From contig CAAEOL010000016.1 of NCBI GenBank assembly GCA_900757595.1, forward strand, positions 1 to 37,681: 37,681 nt of DNA, in the 5' to 3' direction. The notes beneath the pieces were generated by a model. That model was not told the DNA's origin, did no database searches, and was given only the letters and a program-made list of their open reading frames with translations. Source of the DNA: an uncultured Collinsella sp. Lineage in GTDB: Bacteria > Actinomycetota > Coriobacteriia > Coriobacteriales > Coriobacteriaceae. The translations under genes were made by a program, and so were the position numbers. This document shows, piece after piece, positions 1 to 8,453 of the stretch (positions are counted from its first letter, which is position 1; each line of letters opens with the position of its first letter).

Positions 1-2205
1 GAGCTTGAGGGCCGCACCTACACCATCTGCGGCATCATGACCCAGCCCGATAGCCAGGCGCTGTTCCTCAACAATTCGGACTTTACGGTGAACACCATCA
101 CCTATGGTGTGGCCGAGGTCACCGACGCCGGCTTTGCCGCGCTCGAGGATGCCGGTGGTGCACCTGCCTACACCTACTCCTTTGCTTTTACCGATCGCGA
201 CCTCCCCACCGCGGATAGCATCGATGCGGAGCAGGATATGGTCGAGGCGCTGACCGATGCCGATGCGCGCGTGGACGATCTGATCGACGCCGATTCCAAC
301 CAGGGTATTGGCTACGCGCGCGACGACGTAGACGGCGACTCCATGATGTGGATGACGCTGCTCAACATTATCATCGTGATCATGGCGTTCGTCTTTGTGG
401 TCCTTACCGACGCCACCATCGAGGAGGAGAGCGCCATCATTGGCACGCTGCTCGCCAGCGGCTATCGCCGCCGCGAGATCGTGCTGCACTACCTGGCACT
501 TCCCGCCATCGTGGGCGTGGTCGCGGCGCTTTTGGGCACCGCGCTCGGCGTCGCGTTCTTTACCGAGCCCATGCGCGGCCTCTATTACGGTTCGTACAGC
601 CTGCCTCCCTTCCAGGTGTACTGGAGCTGGGAGATTTTTGTGAAGTGCGCCGTGGTTCCCGCTGCCGCGCTCATCCTCATCACGCTGGTGGGCCTGCTTC
701 GCAAGATGGGCAAGACGCCGTTGCAGTTCCTTCGTCACGAGGCGAGCGGCAAATCGGGCACCAAGCGCGGCCTGCAGCTGCCGGAGCGCATGGGCTTTGT
801 CTCGCGCTTTCGCCTGCGCATCTTCCTGCGCAACCTGGGCAACTTCGCCACGCTCTTCGTGGGCATTGCGTTTGCCTCGCTGCTGCTGCTCTTTGGCCTG
901 GCGATCCTGCCCACGATGACGCACTATGCGGACAACCTGGAGACAAGCCTGGTCGCCGAGCACCAGTACACGCTCAAGGCTCCGCTAGAGCTTGAGGGTA
1001 CTGCCGAGGAGCGCGGGCAGTGGGCGGCGCTCGAGCGCTTGCAGTCGATTGACGGCGCGCTGCTCTCCGCCGCCCAGGATGCCGATGACGAGCTTGACGA
1101 CGCGGCCGATGCGGCGCAGACGGCAGCCGATGCCGCGACCGCATCTCCGTCTGCCGAGAGCCTGGCCGCGGCGCAGGACGCGCTCGCCAAGGTCCAGGAC
1201 AAGAAAGATGCGCTTTATGCGCGCCTCGATGACCTTGCCGATGCCCTCGGCTGCGACCGCGATGAGGCCATCGACCTGATCGACAAGGCCTCTAAGATCG
1301 ACACCGACAACGACGACATTCACCCGATCAACACGACCGACAACGGCGCGGGCGCAATCGCGCAGGCCGAGAAATATGCCGTTTACCAGCTGCAATACGA
1401 CCGCGGCGAGGGAAACGGCACAGAGGCCATCTCTGTCTACGGCATTTCATCTCATTCGCGCTATTGGAAAGACCTCAACGTCGGCGACGGGCGCGTCGTC
1501 TTTGGCGGCGGTCTGCTCGATAAGTTTGGCTGGAGCGAGGGCCAGAAGGTCGAGCTTCGCGACAAGTACGAGGCTCGGGATTATTCTCTTGAGTACGCGG
1601 GTAAGGACTGCATCTGGGGTTCAAAGTCGGACATGAATATCTATATGAGCATCGATGACTTTAACGAGCTGTTCGGCAACGACGCCGCCTACTTTAACGG
1701 CTATGTGAGCGACGAGAAGCTCGACCTCGATGCTCGTTACTTTGCCGGTGACACCACGCCCGACGACATGCGCGCCGTGGGTGACCAGTTCATCGGCATG
1801 ATGAGCAAAATGATCGGCATGATGGTCGGGCTCGCGGTGTTTATCTTCCTGCTGTTTATGTACCTGCTGACCAAGGCGGTGATCGACCACAGCGCCCGTT
1901 CGATCAGCTACATGAAAGTCTTTGGCTATCGCGATAGCGAGATCTCGCATCTGTACATCCGCTCGATCACGCTGTGCGTGGCGGCGTCGCTCGTGCTGAG
2001 CCTGCCGGTCATTATTGGCTCGCTCACGGCCATCTTCCGCTCGATGCTGCTCGCCTACAACGGCAATATCGAGATCTACGTGCCCGCTTGGTCCATGGCT
2101 GCATGCATCGGCATCGGCTTTGCGACCTACCTGGTCGTGGCGCTGCTGCACACGCGCTCTATCAAGCGCGTCAGCCTGGCCGAAGCCCTCAAGGTGCAGG
2201 AGTAG
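1..2205 (+). CDS. FtsX-like ABC transporter permease, 5' partial
   Basis: The reading frame is open from the first base, so the true start lies upstream of the window. About 734 residues remain. The visible part has a first FtsX-type domain (a hydrophobic segment near residues 115-135, then TLLASGYRRREI and further membrane segments), a large extracytoplasmic region, and a second FtsX domain at the C terminus (MMVGLAVFIFLLFMYLL, then YMKVFGYRDSEI). The repeated G-Y-R-x-x-E-I motif after the first helix of each domain is typical of FtsX/MacB/LolE-like permeases. Between the domains lies an Ala/Asp-rich, probably coiled-coil stretch (roughly residues 340-450). Such permeases work with a separate ATPase, presumably encoded upstream; substrates vary (lipids, peptides, lipoproteins) and cannot be told here. 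It ends in KVQE, the usual ending of this family. The family call is firm, the substrate unknown. Confidence 0.88.
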   Translation, partial: ELEGRTYTICGIMTQPDSQALFLNNSDFTVNTITYGVAEVTDAGFAALEDAGGAPAYTYSFAFTDRDLPTADSIDAEQDMVEALTDADARVDDLIDADSNQGIGYARDDVDGDSMMWMTLLNIIIVIMAFVFVVLTDATIEEESAIIGTLLASGYRRREIVLHYLALPAIVGVVAALLGTALGVAFFTEPMRGLYYGSYSLPPFQVYWSWEIFVKCAVVPAAALILITLVGLLRKMGKTPLQFLRHEASGKSGTKRGLQLPERMGFVSRFRLRIFLRNLGNFATLFVGIAFASLLLLFGLAILPTMTHYADNLETSLVAEHQYTLKAPLELEGTAEERGQWAALERLQSIDGALLSAAQDADDELDDAADAAQTAADAATASPSAESLAAAQDALAKVQDKKDALYARLDDLADALGCDRDEAIDLIDKASKIDTDNDDIHPINTTDNGAGAIAQAEKYAVYQLQYDRGEGNGTEAISVYGISSHSRYWKDLNVGDGRVVFGGGLLDKFGWSEGQKVELRDKYEARDYSLEYAGKDCIWGSKSDMNIYMSIDDFNELFGNDAAYFNGYVSDEKLDLDARYFAGDTTPDDMRAVGDQFIGMMSKMIGMMVGLAVFIFLLFMYLLTKAVIDHSARSISYMKVFGYRDSEISHLYIRSITLCVAASLVLSLPVIIGSLTAIFRSMLLAYNGNIEIYVPAWSMAACIGIGFATYLVVALLHTRSIKRVSLAEALKVQE

Positions 2206-2325
2206 TCATTGGGGACGTTCTTAAACGACTAGTCGTTGGGGACAGTCTTTGCCGGATCGCCGGCTCGCTGGCCGGGCGGCAAGCACTCATTTAAGTCTGT
2301 CCCCAATGAGTGCCTAGCGACTCGG
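2206..2325. repeat. REP-like GGGGAC/GTCCCC palindromic repeat cluster
   Basis: Directly after the permease stop codon the DNA holds two direct ATTGGGGAC/GTTGGGGAC units (from 2208 and about 2235) and one inverted GTCCCCAAT unit (about 2299-2307). Positions 2236-2249 and 2293-2306 pair with one mismatch, so the block can fold into a long hairpin. The 24 bases at 2208-2231 recur exactly, inverted, at 10696-10719. No coding frame is convincing here. This looks like a REP-type dispersed intergenic repeat; a role as mRNA 3'-end stabiliser or terminator is possible. Confidence 0.75.
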
Positions 2326-2333
2326 CGTTGCGC

Positions 2334-2364
2334 TTGACTTCAACCCCACTTCAACGGGTACCAT
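2334..2364 (+). promoter_or_regulatory. Candidate promoter for the DUF362 gene
   Basis: TTGACT at 2334-2339 resembles a -35 box and TACCAT at 2359-2364 a -10 box, with 19 bases between them, somewhat longer than the ideal 17. It lies about 40 bases before the start codon at 2407. Seen by eye only. Confidence 0.4.
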
Positions 2365-2406
2365 CCTCTATGTCTGTAACGCCATATAGACCGAGGGGAT
2401 AGATCT

Positions 2407-3612
2407 ATGACCGCAACCGCACCCGCAGCACCGGCAAAGGTGTACTTCACCAACCTGCGCACGCATGCTCGCGAGAGCCAGCTCGACAAACTCAAACGCC
2501 TCATTCGCCGCGCCGGCATTGAGCAGATCGACTTCGAGAACAAGTTCGTCGCTATCAAGATTCACTTTGGCGAGCTGGGTAACCTGAGCTTTCTGCGCCC
2601 AAACTACGCCCGCGCCGTCGCAGACGTCGTGAAGGAGCTGGGCGGCAAACCCTTCCTCACCGACTGCAACACGCTCTATGTGGGCAGCCGCAAAAACGCG
2701 CTCGAGCACATCGACACCGCCTACCAGAACGGCTTTACCCCGTATGCCACGGGTTGCCAGATCATCATCGCCGACGGCCTCAAGGGCACCGACGAGGCGC
2801 TCGTTCCGGTCGAGGGCGGCGAGTACGTGCGCGAGGCAAAGATCGGCCAGGCACTCATGGACGCCGACATCGTGATTAGCCTCACCCACTTTAAGGGCCA
2901 TGAGCAGGCCGGCTTTGGCGGCGCCATGAAGAACCTGGGTATGGGCGGCGGTAGCCGTGCCGGCAAGATGGAGCAGCACGCCGCTGGCAAGCCGAGCGTC
3001 GATACCACCAACTGCGTTGGCTGCCGTGCCTGCGAGAAGATATGCGCGCACAGCGCCATCACGTTTGACGGTACGCGTGAGCGCGAGCTTGCCAACGGCA
3101 GCGCTCGCACGGTTCATGTGGCTGCCATCGACCACGATCGCTGCGTGGGCTGCGGACGCTGCATTGCGGCGTGCAACCAGGACTGCATCAAGCCCGACTA
3201 TGATGCCGCGGCCGACGTACTCAACTACAAGATCGCTGAGTACACCAAGGCCATCGTCGACGGCCGCCCGAGCTTCCACATCTCGCTCGCCATGGACATC
3301 AGCCCCAACTGCGACTGCCATCCCGAGAATGACACGCCCATCGTCAACGACATCGGCATGTTCGCGAGCTTCGACCCGGTCGCCATCGACCAGGCCTGCG
3401 CCGACGCCGTCCTGGCGTCCGAGCCGCTGCCTAACACCGAGCTTACCGACAGCGCGGCCAAGATGGAGCATAATCACGAGCATCTGGAGGGCGAGCAGGC
3501 CAAGGATCCCTTCTGCATCACGCATCCCGACACCGACTGGCGCGCGTGCATCGCGCATGCCGAGAAGATCGGCCTGGGCACGAGCGAGTACGAGCTCATC
3601 GAGGTCAAATAG
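2407..3612 (+). CDS. DUF362 family 4Fe-4S protein
   Basis: A 401-residue soluble protein. The N-terminal two thirds is a DUF362 domain (KVYFTNLRT start, KIHFGELGNLSFLRP, then HFKGHEQAGFGGAMKNLGMG). Inserted into the second half is a bacterial ferredoxin-type module with two complete 4Fe-4S motifs, CVGCRACEKIC followed by CVGCGRCIAAC. Proteins of this build are common in anaerobes and are presumed to be redox proteins; no reaction is established that I can name. The start at 2407 follows a purine-rich GAGGGGAT. It is monocistronic: a repeat block and candidate promoter lie upstream and a strong terminator follows. Family assignment is firm; function is open. Confidence 0.9.
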   Translation: MTATAPAAPAKVYFTNLRTHARESQLDKLKRLIRRAGIEQIDFENKFVAIKIHFGELGNLSFLRPNYARAVADVVKELGGKPFLTDCNTLYVGSRKNALEHIDTAYQNGFTPYATGCQIIIADGLKGTDEALVPVEGGEYVREAKIGQALMDADIVISLTHFKGHEQAGFGGAMKNLGMGGGSRAGKMEQHAAGKPSVDTTNCVGCRACEKICAHSAITFDGTRERELANGSARTVHVAAIDHDRCVGCGRCIAACNQDCIKPDYDAAADVLNYKIAEYTKAIVDGRPSFHISLAMDISPNCDCHPENDTPIVNDIGMFASFDPVAIDQACADAVLASEPLPNTELTDSAAKMEHNHEHLEGEQAKDPFCITHPDTDWRACIAHAEKIGLGTSEYELIEVK

Positions 3613-3664
3613 CGCCTAGCTATTGGACATATCAAGCGCTTTTGTAGCGCAACGTTAGTAAAAA

Positions 3665-3699
3665 CCGCCCGTGAGCACAGCGCCCACGGGCGGCTTTTT
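3665..3699 (+). terminator. Intrinsic terminator after the DUF362 gene
   Basis: Perfect 9-bp stem CCGCCCGTG (3665-3673) / CACGGGCGG (3685-3693) followed by CTTTTT. It lies about 50 bases after the stop codon. On the opposite strand it could also serve the convergent hydrolase gene, but there the U-tract is missing. Confidence 0.9.
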
Positions 3700-3743
3700 G
3701 GAAGTGCTAGGGGCCAGATAGACCAGTAAACCGTACTATTTGC

Positions 3744-4709
3744 TTAAAAATTCTTGTCGAGGAACTCGTCGACCGTATTCCAGTAGAGCTCGGGGTCAAC
3801 TTGCGCGCTCTTGGCGTGGGTGGCGCCATGGATGGTGAGCTTTTGCTTGACCTTGCTGGCGCACACGTCGTAGTTTTGGTCGAGCATGTCGTACGGCACA
3901 AAGGTGTCCTGGTCGCCGTGGATGAACAACATGGGAACCGTCGCGTGTTTGAGTTGCTCCACACTGCTCGCCTTATGAAAGTCGTAGCCCGCGCGCACGT
4001 TGCACACCAAGTTTGCTACATCGAGCAAGGGAAAACTGGGCAGGCCAAATACATCCTTGAGCTGCAGGGAAAACTCGTCCCAAACGCTTGTATAGCCGCA
4101 GTCCTCGATAATGCATTTCACATTTGCGGGCAGAGATTCCCCCGCTACGTTCATGGCAGTCGCCGCGCCCATCGACTCGCCAAAGACCAGGATGCGCGCC
4201 TTGGGATCGGCCGCAACAATCCGCCCGATCCACGCGACGACATCGAGTCGCTCGGGCCAGCCCATGCCGATGTAGTCACCGCCGGAACGCTCGTGGGCGC
4301 GGGCGGCGGGTGCGAGTACGTTCATGCCGCGGTCGTGGAATCGCTTGACGTATCGGGCCATACCGATGGGCTCGTTGGTATATCCATGCAGGCAGACGGC
4401 GTAGTCGTGCGTGCTCTCCGACGCAGCAAAATACCAGGCGGCAAGCTCGGTCCCGTCATCTGCGGTGAGGCTGCTGCTCTCGCGATTCTCTTTAAACCAC
4501 GCCCGCGCCTCGGTTCCCTCGGCATCCGGCTGCTCACTTTCTTTGCCGTCCTTGCCGTCCTGCATCATCTTCATGGTGTATGGCGCGCGGGGATTCAGCG
4601 CGAAGTCAAACAGAAAGTTGCCGGCAAATCCGAGCAGCGCAATGACAACCACCAGCGCAACGACGCCGGCTATCTTGAGCTTTCGATGGGAACGTGCGTT
4701 TTGAGACAT
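3744..4709 (-). CDS. Membrane-anchored alpha/beta hydrolase
   Basis: 321 residues. A basic N terminus and one hydrophobic helix (about residues 11-37) suggest a signal anchor with the catalytic domain outside the membrane. The hydrolase fold shows the oxyanion region CLHGYT (106-111), the nucleophile elbow GESMG (Ser179), the acid in HGDQD (probably Asp268) and the base in GATH (His298), so the triad looks complete. It resembles the BEM46/YfhR-like serine hydrolases found in Firmicutes and Actinobacteria, which are probable esterases or peptidases of unknown substrate. It is transcribed alone, convergent with the DUF362 gene and divergent from the hemolysin-III gene. Family firm, substrate unknown. 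Confidence 0.88.
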   Translation of the reverse strand: MSQNARSHRKLKIAGVVALVVVIALLGFAGNFLFDFALNPRAPYTMKMMQDGKDGKESEQPDAEGTEARAWFKENRESSSLTADDGTELAAWYFAASESTHDYAVCLHGYTNEPIGMARYVKRFHDRGMNVLAPAARAHERSGGDYIGMGWPERLDVVAWIGRIVAADPKARILVFGESMGAATAMNVAGESLPANVKCIIEDCGYTSVWDEFSLQLKDVFGLPSFPLLDVANLVCNVRAGYDFHKASSVEQLKHATVPMLFIHGDQDTFVPYDMLDQNYDVCASKVKQKLTIHGATHAKSAQVDPELYWNTVDEFLDKNF

Positions 4710-4851
4710 AAGAAGCTTTCCTATAAGATGTTAATACATCAACATTTAATGCAAGCGCATTATGGACGTTCACCGTTGATGCGTCAACAGGCAAAGAATG
4801 GGTAAACAAAGGGTCACGTATGGTGCAAATTTCGCACGCACCCAGACGCTT

Positions 4852-4860
4852 TGATATAGT
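4852..4860 (+). promoter_or_regulatory. Extended -10 promoter element for the hemolysin-III gene
   Basis: TGATATAGT is an extended -10 (TG-N-TATAGT) 36 bases before the ATG at 4896. No good -35 is visible, which is common for extended -10 promoters. The same TG-N-TATAGT form occurs before the mgtE-like gene at 10799-10807. Confidence 0.5.
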
Positions 4861-4895
4861 GTTGAGAACTCTTTACGTTGGAGGATGTAACCGGC

Positions 4896-5579
4896 ATGTC
4901 CGATTCGAGCGACAGTTCCAAGCCGCGACCCAAGGCCGCGGCCGTTCCGCACTACACGGTGGGCGAGGAGATTATGAACTCCGTCACCCATGGTGTCGGC
5001 TGCTTGCTGGGTATTGCGGGTCTGGTGCTCCTGATCGTATTCGCTGCACTGCGCGGCGGTGGCCCGGCCCACATGGCCGCGGCAATTGTCTATGGCGTCA
5101 GCATCATCCTCGAATACCTAGCCTCCACGCTCTACCATGCGATTCAACCCGCGCGCGCCAAGCGCGTGTTTCGCATCATCGACCACAGCTGCATCTACCT
5201 GCTCATAGCCGGCAGCTATACGCCGTTTTGCCTCATCACGCTCGCAAACGACGGCGGCGCTGCGCTGTTCTTCGCCGTATGGGCCATCGCCATTATCGGC
5301 ATCGCCCTCGAGTGCTTTATGCGCGAGCGCCAGCCGCACTGGGTAAGCGGCCTGGTCTACCTGCTGATGGGCTGGCTCGTTGTCTTTAAGCTGCCCGAGC
5401 TCGTGTCGCTGCTCAACCCCGTGGCACTTGCCCTGCTCGCTGTCGGCGGCGTGTGCTATACCGTGGGCGTGCCGTTCTACATCGCCAAAAACGTGCGCTA
5501 TCTGCATAGTGTGTTTCACCTGTGGGTGCTCGCCGGCAGCATCTTCCAGTTCATGGCGGTGATTCTCTTCGTAATTTAG
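4896..5579 (+). CDS. Hemolysin III family (PAQR-type) membrane protein
   Basis: 227 residues with seven predicted membrane segments. Family signatures are present: an early NSVTHGVG with a conserved His, STLYHAI, RIIDHSCIYLLIAGSYTPF, and a C-terminal HSVFHLW. The histidines and aspartate correspond to the presumed zinc site of PAQR/HlyIII proteins. The relatives YqfA/TrhA in Bacteria are linked to membrane lipid or energy homeostasis; the hemolysin name is historical. I chose the ATG at 4896 because GGAGGA at 4880-4885 sits 10 bases before it; an in-frame TTG at 4878 would overlap that ribosome binding site. It is followed after 110 bases by another gene historically called hemolysin (TlyC type), but the two families are unrelated. 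Confidence 0.9.
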   Translation: MSDSSDSSKPRPKAAAVPHYTVGEEIMNSVTHGVGCLLGIAGLVLLIVFAALRGGGPAHMAAAIVYGVSIILEYLASTLYHAIQPARAKRVFRIIDHSCIYLLIAGSYTPFCLITLANDGGAALFFAVWAIAIIGIALECFMRERQPHWVSGLVYLLMGWLVVFKLPELVSLLNPVALALLAVGGVCYTVGVPFYIAKNVRYLHSVFHLWVLAGSIFQFMAVILFVI

Positions 5580-5689
5580 CGACCACGCCTGCGCGCCCGC
5601 GTCCTCGTTTGGGCGCCGGTGCAATTGCCGTATCCGTCATCAACGTTTTGACCTGACGTCCCGAATCTTGGAGGTTCGAGAAACTCCCG

Positions 5690-7063
5690 ATGGACATAAC
5701 CATCTCCCTTATCACTACCCTCGTTTTGACCCTCATCAACGGCTACTTCTCTATGTCCGAGATGGCGCTCACCACGGCCAAGCGCGCCGTGCTGGAGCAT
5801 GAGGCCGAGGAAGGCGACAAGCGCGCCGAGCGTGCCATTAAGCTGGCTGCCGACTCCGACCAGCTGCTCGCCACCATCCAGGTCGCCATCACGCTCGTGG
5901 GCTTCGCCTCGTCCGCCGTTGCCTCGACGAGCCTGTCCGACCCGCTCGCCACGTGGCTCATGAGCTTTGGCATCGCGCCGCTCTCCGCCATCGCGCGCGG
6001 CCTGGCGCCGGTCATCATCACCGTCGCCGTCGCCTTTGTGTCCATCGTGATCGGCGAGCTCGTGCCCAAGCGCATCGGCCTTGCTAACGCCGAGGGCGTA
6101 TCCAAGCAGGTCGTGGGACCGCTCTCCGTATTCCAAAAGATCGCCCGTCCGCTCGTGTGGCTGACTGGCGCTTGCTCCGATGGCCTGGCCCGCATCTTGC
6201 GTATCAAGAGTGCCGACGACCGTCAGAACGTCTCGGAGGAAGAGATCAAGTACATGGTCTCGGAGCAGGACGACCTGCTCGACGAGGAAAAGCGCATGAT
6301 CCACGAGATCTTCGACCTGGGCGACACCGTTGCCCGCGAGGTCATGGTGCCGCGCGTGGACACCACCATGTGCGAGGACGACGAGACGGTCGCCGACGTG
6401 TTGTCCACCATGCGCCAGACCGGCTTCAGCCGCATCCCCGTCTATCACGAGGACCCCGACAACGTCGCGGGCATCGCGCACATCAAGGACCTGATCCAGC
6501 CCGCGCTCGATGGCAAGGGCGACCAGCCCATCGCCGGCTTTTTGCGCGACGCCACCTTTGTGCCCGACACCAAGGACATCCTGCCGCTGCTGTCCGAGAT
6601 GCAGACCTCGCACGACCAGATCGTGGTCGTCGTGGACGAGTACGGCGGCACGGCCGGCATCATCACCATCGAGGACATCGTCGAGGAGATCGTCGGCGAG
6701 ATTGAGGACGAGTTCGACCCCGACAACAAGTACCTCACGCGCCTTTCGCGCCGTGAGTGGCTCGTCGATGGGCGTTTTTCGTGCGATGACGCGATTGAGC
6801 TTGGTTGGCCGCTCGAGGAAAGCGATGATTATGAGACCATCGCCGGCTGGATTTTGGAGCTTTGCGACTCGGTGCCCGACATCGGAGAGGTGTTTGAGGT
6901 CGCGGGGTACAAGTTTAAAGTGCAGTCGATGCGTGGCCAGCGCATCTCGCTCATTCGCGTGATCGCTCCGGCCGAAACCGATAAGAAGGATTCCGAGTCC
7001 TCGGCAGAGAAGCCGGCGACGTCGGGTGCGGGCCCTGCGGACCCGCACGACGGCGACGAGTAG
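5690..7063 (+). CDS. DUF21 / CBS / CorC_HlyC membrane protein (CNNM-like)
   Basis: 457 residues in the standard order of the family: a DUF21 (CNNM) membrane domain with about four helices (residues 1-180), a paired CBS domain (about 200-330, with EVMVPRVD and the GGTAGIITIEDIVEEIVGEI signature), and a C-terminal CorC/HlyC transporter-associated domain (to about 430), ending in a short charged tail. CNNM/CorC proteins are linked to Mg2+ (and Co2+) export or homeostasis, with the CBS pair sensing nucleotides and Mg2+. TlyC/hemolysin labels for this family are historical. The nearest GGAGG (5671-5675) is 14 bases from the ATG, longer than usual. It lies 24 bases upstream of the next gene, so the two are probably co-transcribed. 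With the two Mg loci further on, this is a third possible Mg2+-related protein. Confidence 0.9.
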   Translation: MDITISLITTLVLTLINGYFSMSEMALTTAKRAVLEHEAEEGDKRAERAIKLAADSDQLLATIQVAITLVGFASSAVASTSLSDPLATWLMSFGIAPLSAIARGLAPVIITVAVAFVSIVIGELVPKRIGLANAEGVSKQVVGPLSVFQKIARPLVWLTGACSDGLARILRIKSADDRQNVSEEEIKYMVSEQDDLLDEEKRMIHEIFDLGDTVAREVMVPRVDTTMCEDDETVADVLSTMRQTGFSRIPVYHEDPDNVAGIAHIKDLIQPALDGKGDQPIAGFLRDATFVPDTKDILPLLSEMQTSHDQIVVVVDEYGGTAGIITIEDIVEEIVGEIEDEFDPDNKYLTRLSRREWLVDGRFSCDDAIELGWPLEESDDYETIAGWILELCDSVPDIGEVFEVAGYKFKVQSMRGQRISLIRVIAPAETDKKDSESSAEKPATSGAGPADPHDGDE

Positions 7064-7087
7064 GGCAAGGACGAGTAGGGGAGAGTT

Positions 7088-7927
7088 ATGGCAGGCCTGT
7101 TCAACATCCTTAAGGTCACCGTCAGCGAGGACAAGATTTGCGCGCACGTGCTGGTGAACCCCGGCATGCCGCTCATGACCTCGGAGGATATCGAGGCCAC
7201 GGCGCGCGTGTACTACCTGGTGCCCGCGATTGCCAAGCATCTGTGCCTGGGCGATTCCGGTCGCGAGTTCCAGGACTGCATGGGCCAGACCGAGCTTTGC
7301 CACCTGCTGGAGCACGTGACGGTCGAGCTCATGAACGAGACCGGTCTTGCCGGCAGCATCTCGTGCGGCCGCACGCGCGTAAGCGAGCACGACGAGCGCG
7401 TCTTTGAGGTTGAGCTTTCGTGCCCCGACGACGCGCTGGCTATCGGCGCGCTGTCTTCGGCCACCTTTATGATGGATTGGGCGTACCTGCACGCCGACCA
7501 GCCTGCCCCCGACGTGGAAGGCACGGTCGCGGGCCTGCGCAACCTGGTGCTGGGCATGCGTGCCGAGGCCGAGGGCAAGGACCCGCACGAGGCCGTTGCC
7601 GCTGCGAACGGCGAGGACGTGGCCGAGGATGCGCCCGAGGGCGACGCTCCTGCCGAGGCCGACGCCGACGCCGAGCCCGTTGCCGATGCGACCGCCGAGC
7701 CCGTTCCCACCGAGCCCCAGGGCGTCCCCAACTTTGACGACGAGCCCCAGGTGGCGATTGATACCGAGGGCGCGGTTGCCGAGAACCACGAGGCCTCCGC
7801 TGCCGTCTTTGGCGGTGCGGCGACGGTTCCGGTAGGACCTGCGCATGAGGGCGGCCTGCCGCTCGTGGACGGCGCCGGCGAGGACCCGGGTGCCACGGTG
7901 GCCATGCCGGCTATGCCCCAGGAGTAG
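7088..7927 (+). CDS. Stand-alone protein related to the cyanophycin synthetase N-domain
   Basis: 279 residues. Residues 1-155 form a compact domain; the rest is an acidic, Ala/Glu/Pro-rich, probably disordered tail. The domain carries GQTELCHLLEHVTVELM, then GRTR, then a short beta strand (VFEVEL). This closely follows the conserved block of the N-terminal domain of CphA-type cyanophycin synthetases, which reads H-x-V-E-H-V-x-x-E-L followed by a GRTR segment. The HxxEH motif (His72, Glu75, His76) has the spacing of an inverse-zincin metal site. No ATP-grasp or Mur-ligase-like domain follows, so it cannot be a cyanophycin synthetase. Some CphA1 N-domains have been reported to hydrolyse cyanophycin to make primers, so a peptidase or polyamide-related role is an inference. 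It follows the DUF21/CBS gene by 24 bases with GGGGAGAG before the ATG. Confidence 0.72.
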   Translation: MAGLFNILKVTVSEDKICAHVLVNPGMPLMTSEDIEATARVYYLVPAIAKHLCLGDSGREFQDCMGQTELCHLLEHVTVELMNETGLAGSISCGRTRVSEHDERVFEVELSCPDDALAIGALSSATFMMDWAYLHADQPAPDVEGTVAGLRNLVLGMRAEAEGKDPHEAVAAANGEDVAEDAPEGDAPAEADADAEPVADATAEPVPTEPQGVPNFDDEPQVAIDTEGAVAENHEASAAVFGGAATVPVGPAHEGGLPLVDGAGEDPGATVAMPAMPQE

Positions 7928-8006
7928 GCCTACGCGTTTATCACCATCACGTACCTGCGCCTTTGCCGTACGCAGATGAGCGGAGCGGCAAGCGATGCGC
8001 TGCGGG

Positions 8007-8012
8007 TATAAT
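8007..8012 (+). promoter_or_regulatory. Consensus -10 hexamer before the YtxH gene
   Basis: A perfect TATAAT lies 52 bases before the start codon at 8064. No acceptable -35 box is visible at 16-18 bases upstream, so only the -10 is claimed. Confidence 0.45.
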
Positions 8013-8063
8013 GGACAGCATTCAAACGGTGGGCACCGACGTGCCCGCAGGAGAGGAATGATC

Positions 8064-8453
8064 ATGGGTAAGACTTTCAGCTTTGTCTCCGGCGCACTTT
8101 TTGGTGCCGCTGCCGGCGCTATTGTCGGCGTTGCTCTGGCCCCGCGCTCGGGCGCCGAGACCCGCGCCATGGCTGCCGATATCGCCAATGACGCCTGGGA
8201 CAATATGCGCGACACCTACGAGCACAGCGCCGAGGAGGCCCGTGCTGCGGTGAATGACTTTGGCCCGATGGTCGACGCCAAGACCGACGACCTGCGCGCC
8301 AAGGTCGACCTGGCCCGCGAGCGCATGGACCAGCTGCGCGAGCAACTCAACGACGCCATTTCGGGCGGCAACGTGACGCCTGCCGCCGACGTCGTGGTCG
8401 AGAACGCCGTCGAGGCTGATACCGAGGCTGCGGAGCCCTCGACCGAGGCATAA
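8064..8453 (+). CDS. YtxH-like protein
   Basis: 129 residues. It begins with a glycine/alanine-rich hydrophobic segment (FSFVSGALFGAAAGAIVGVA, then LAPRSG), the signature of YtxH/gas-vesicle-like small proteins, and continues as a long charged amphipathic helix (about residues 30-100, with ADIANDAWDNM and LARERMDQLREQL) and an acidic tail. YtxH relatives are general-stress or envelope-associated proteins of unknown mechanism. Two ATGs are available (8058 and 8064); I prefer 8064, which lies 7 bases from GAGAGG. The stop codon TAA overlaps the ATG of the next gene by one base, so translation of the two is likely coupled. Confidence 0.78.
   Translation: MGKTFSFVSGALFGAAAGAIVGVALAPRSGAETRAMAADIANDAWDNMRDTYEHSAEEARAAVNDFGPMVDAKTDDLRAKVDLARERMDQLREQLNDAISGGNVTPAADVVVENAVEADTEAAEPSTEA

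Noticed and set aside
5668..5690. GGTTCGAGA, resembling a tRNA T-loop
   Set aside because: The flanking bases do not form the required 5-bp T-stem and no anticodon or acceptor arm is present.
5576..8215. Very long open frame (879 codons) on the minus strand opposite the DUF21/CBS and CphA-like genes
   Set aside because: It mirrors the plus-strand genes, is rich in Arg, Gly, Asp and His as expected from codon bias on the complementary strand, and shows no known motif.
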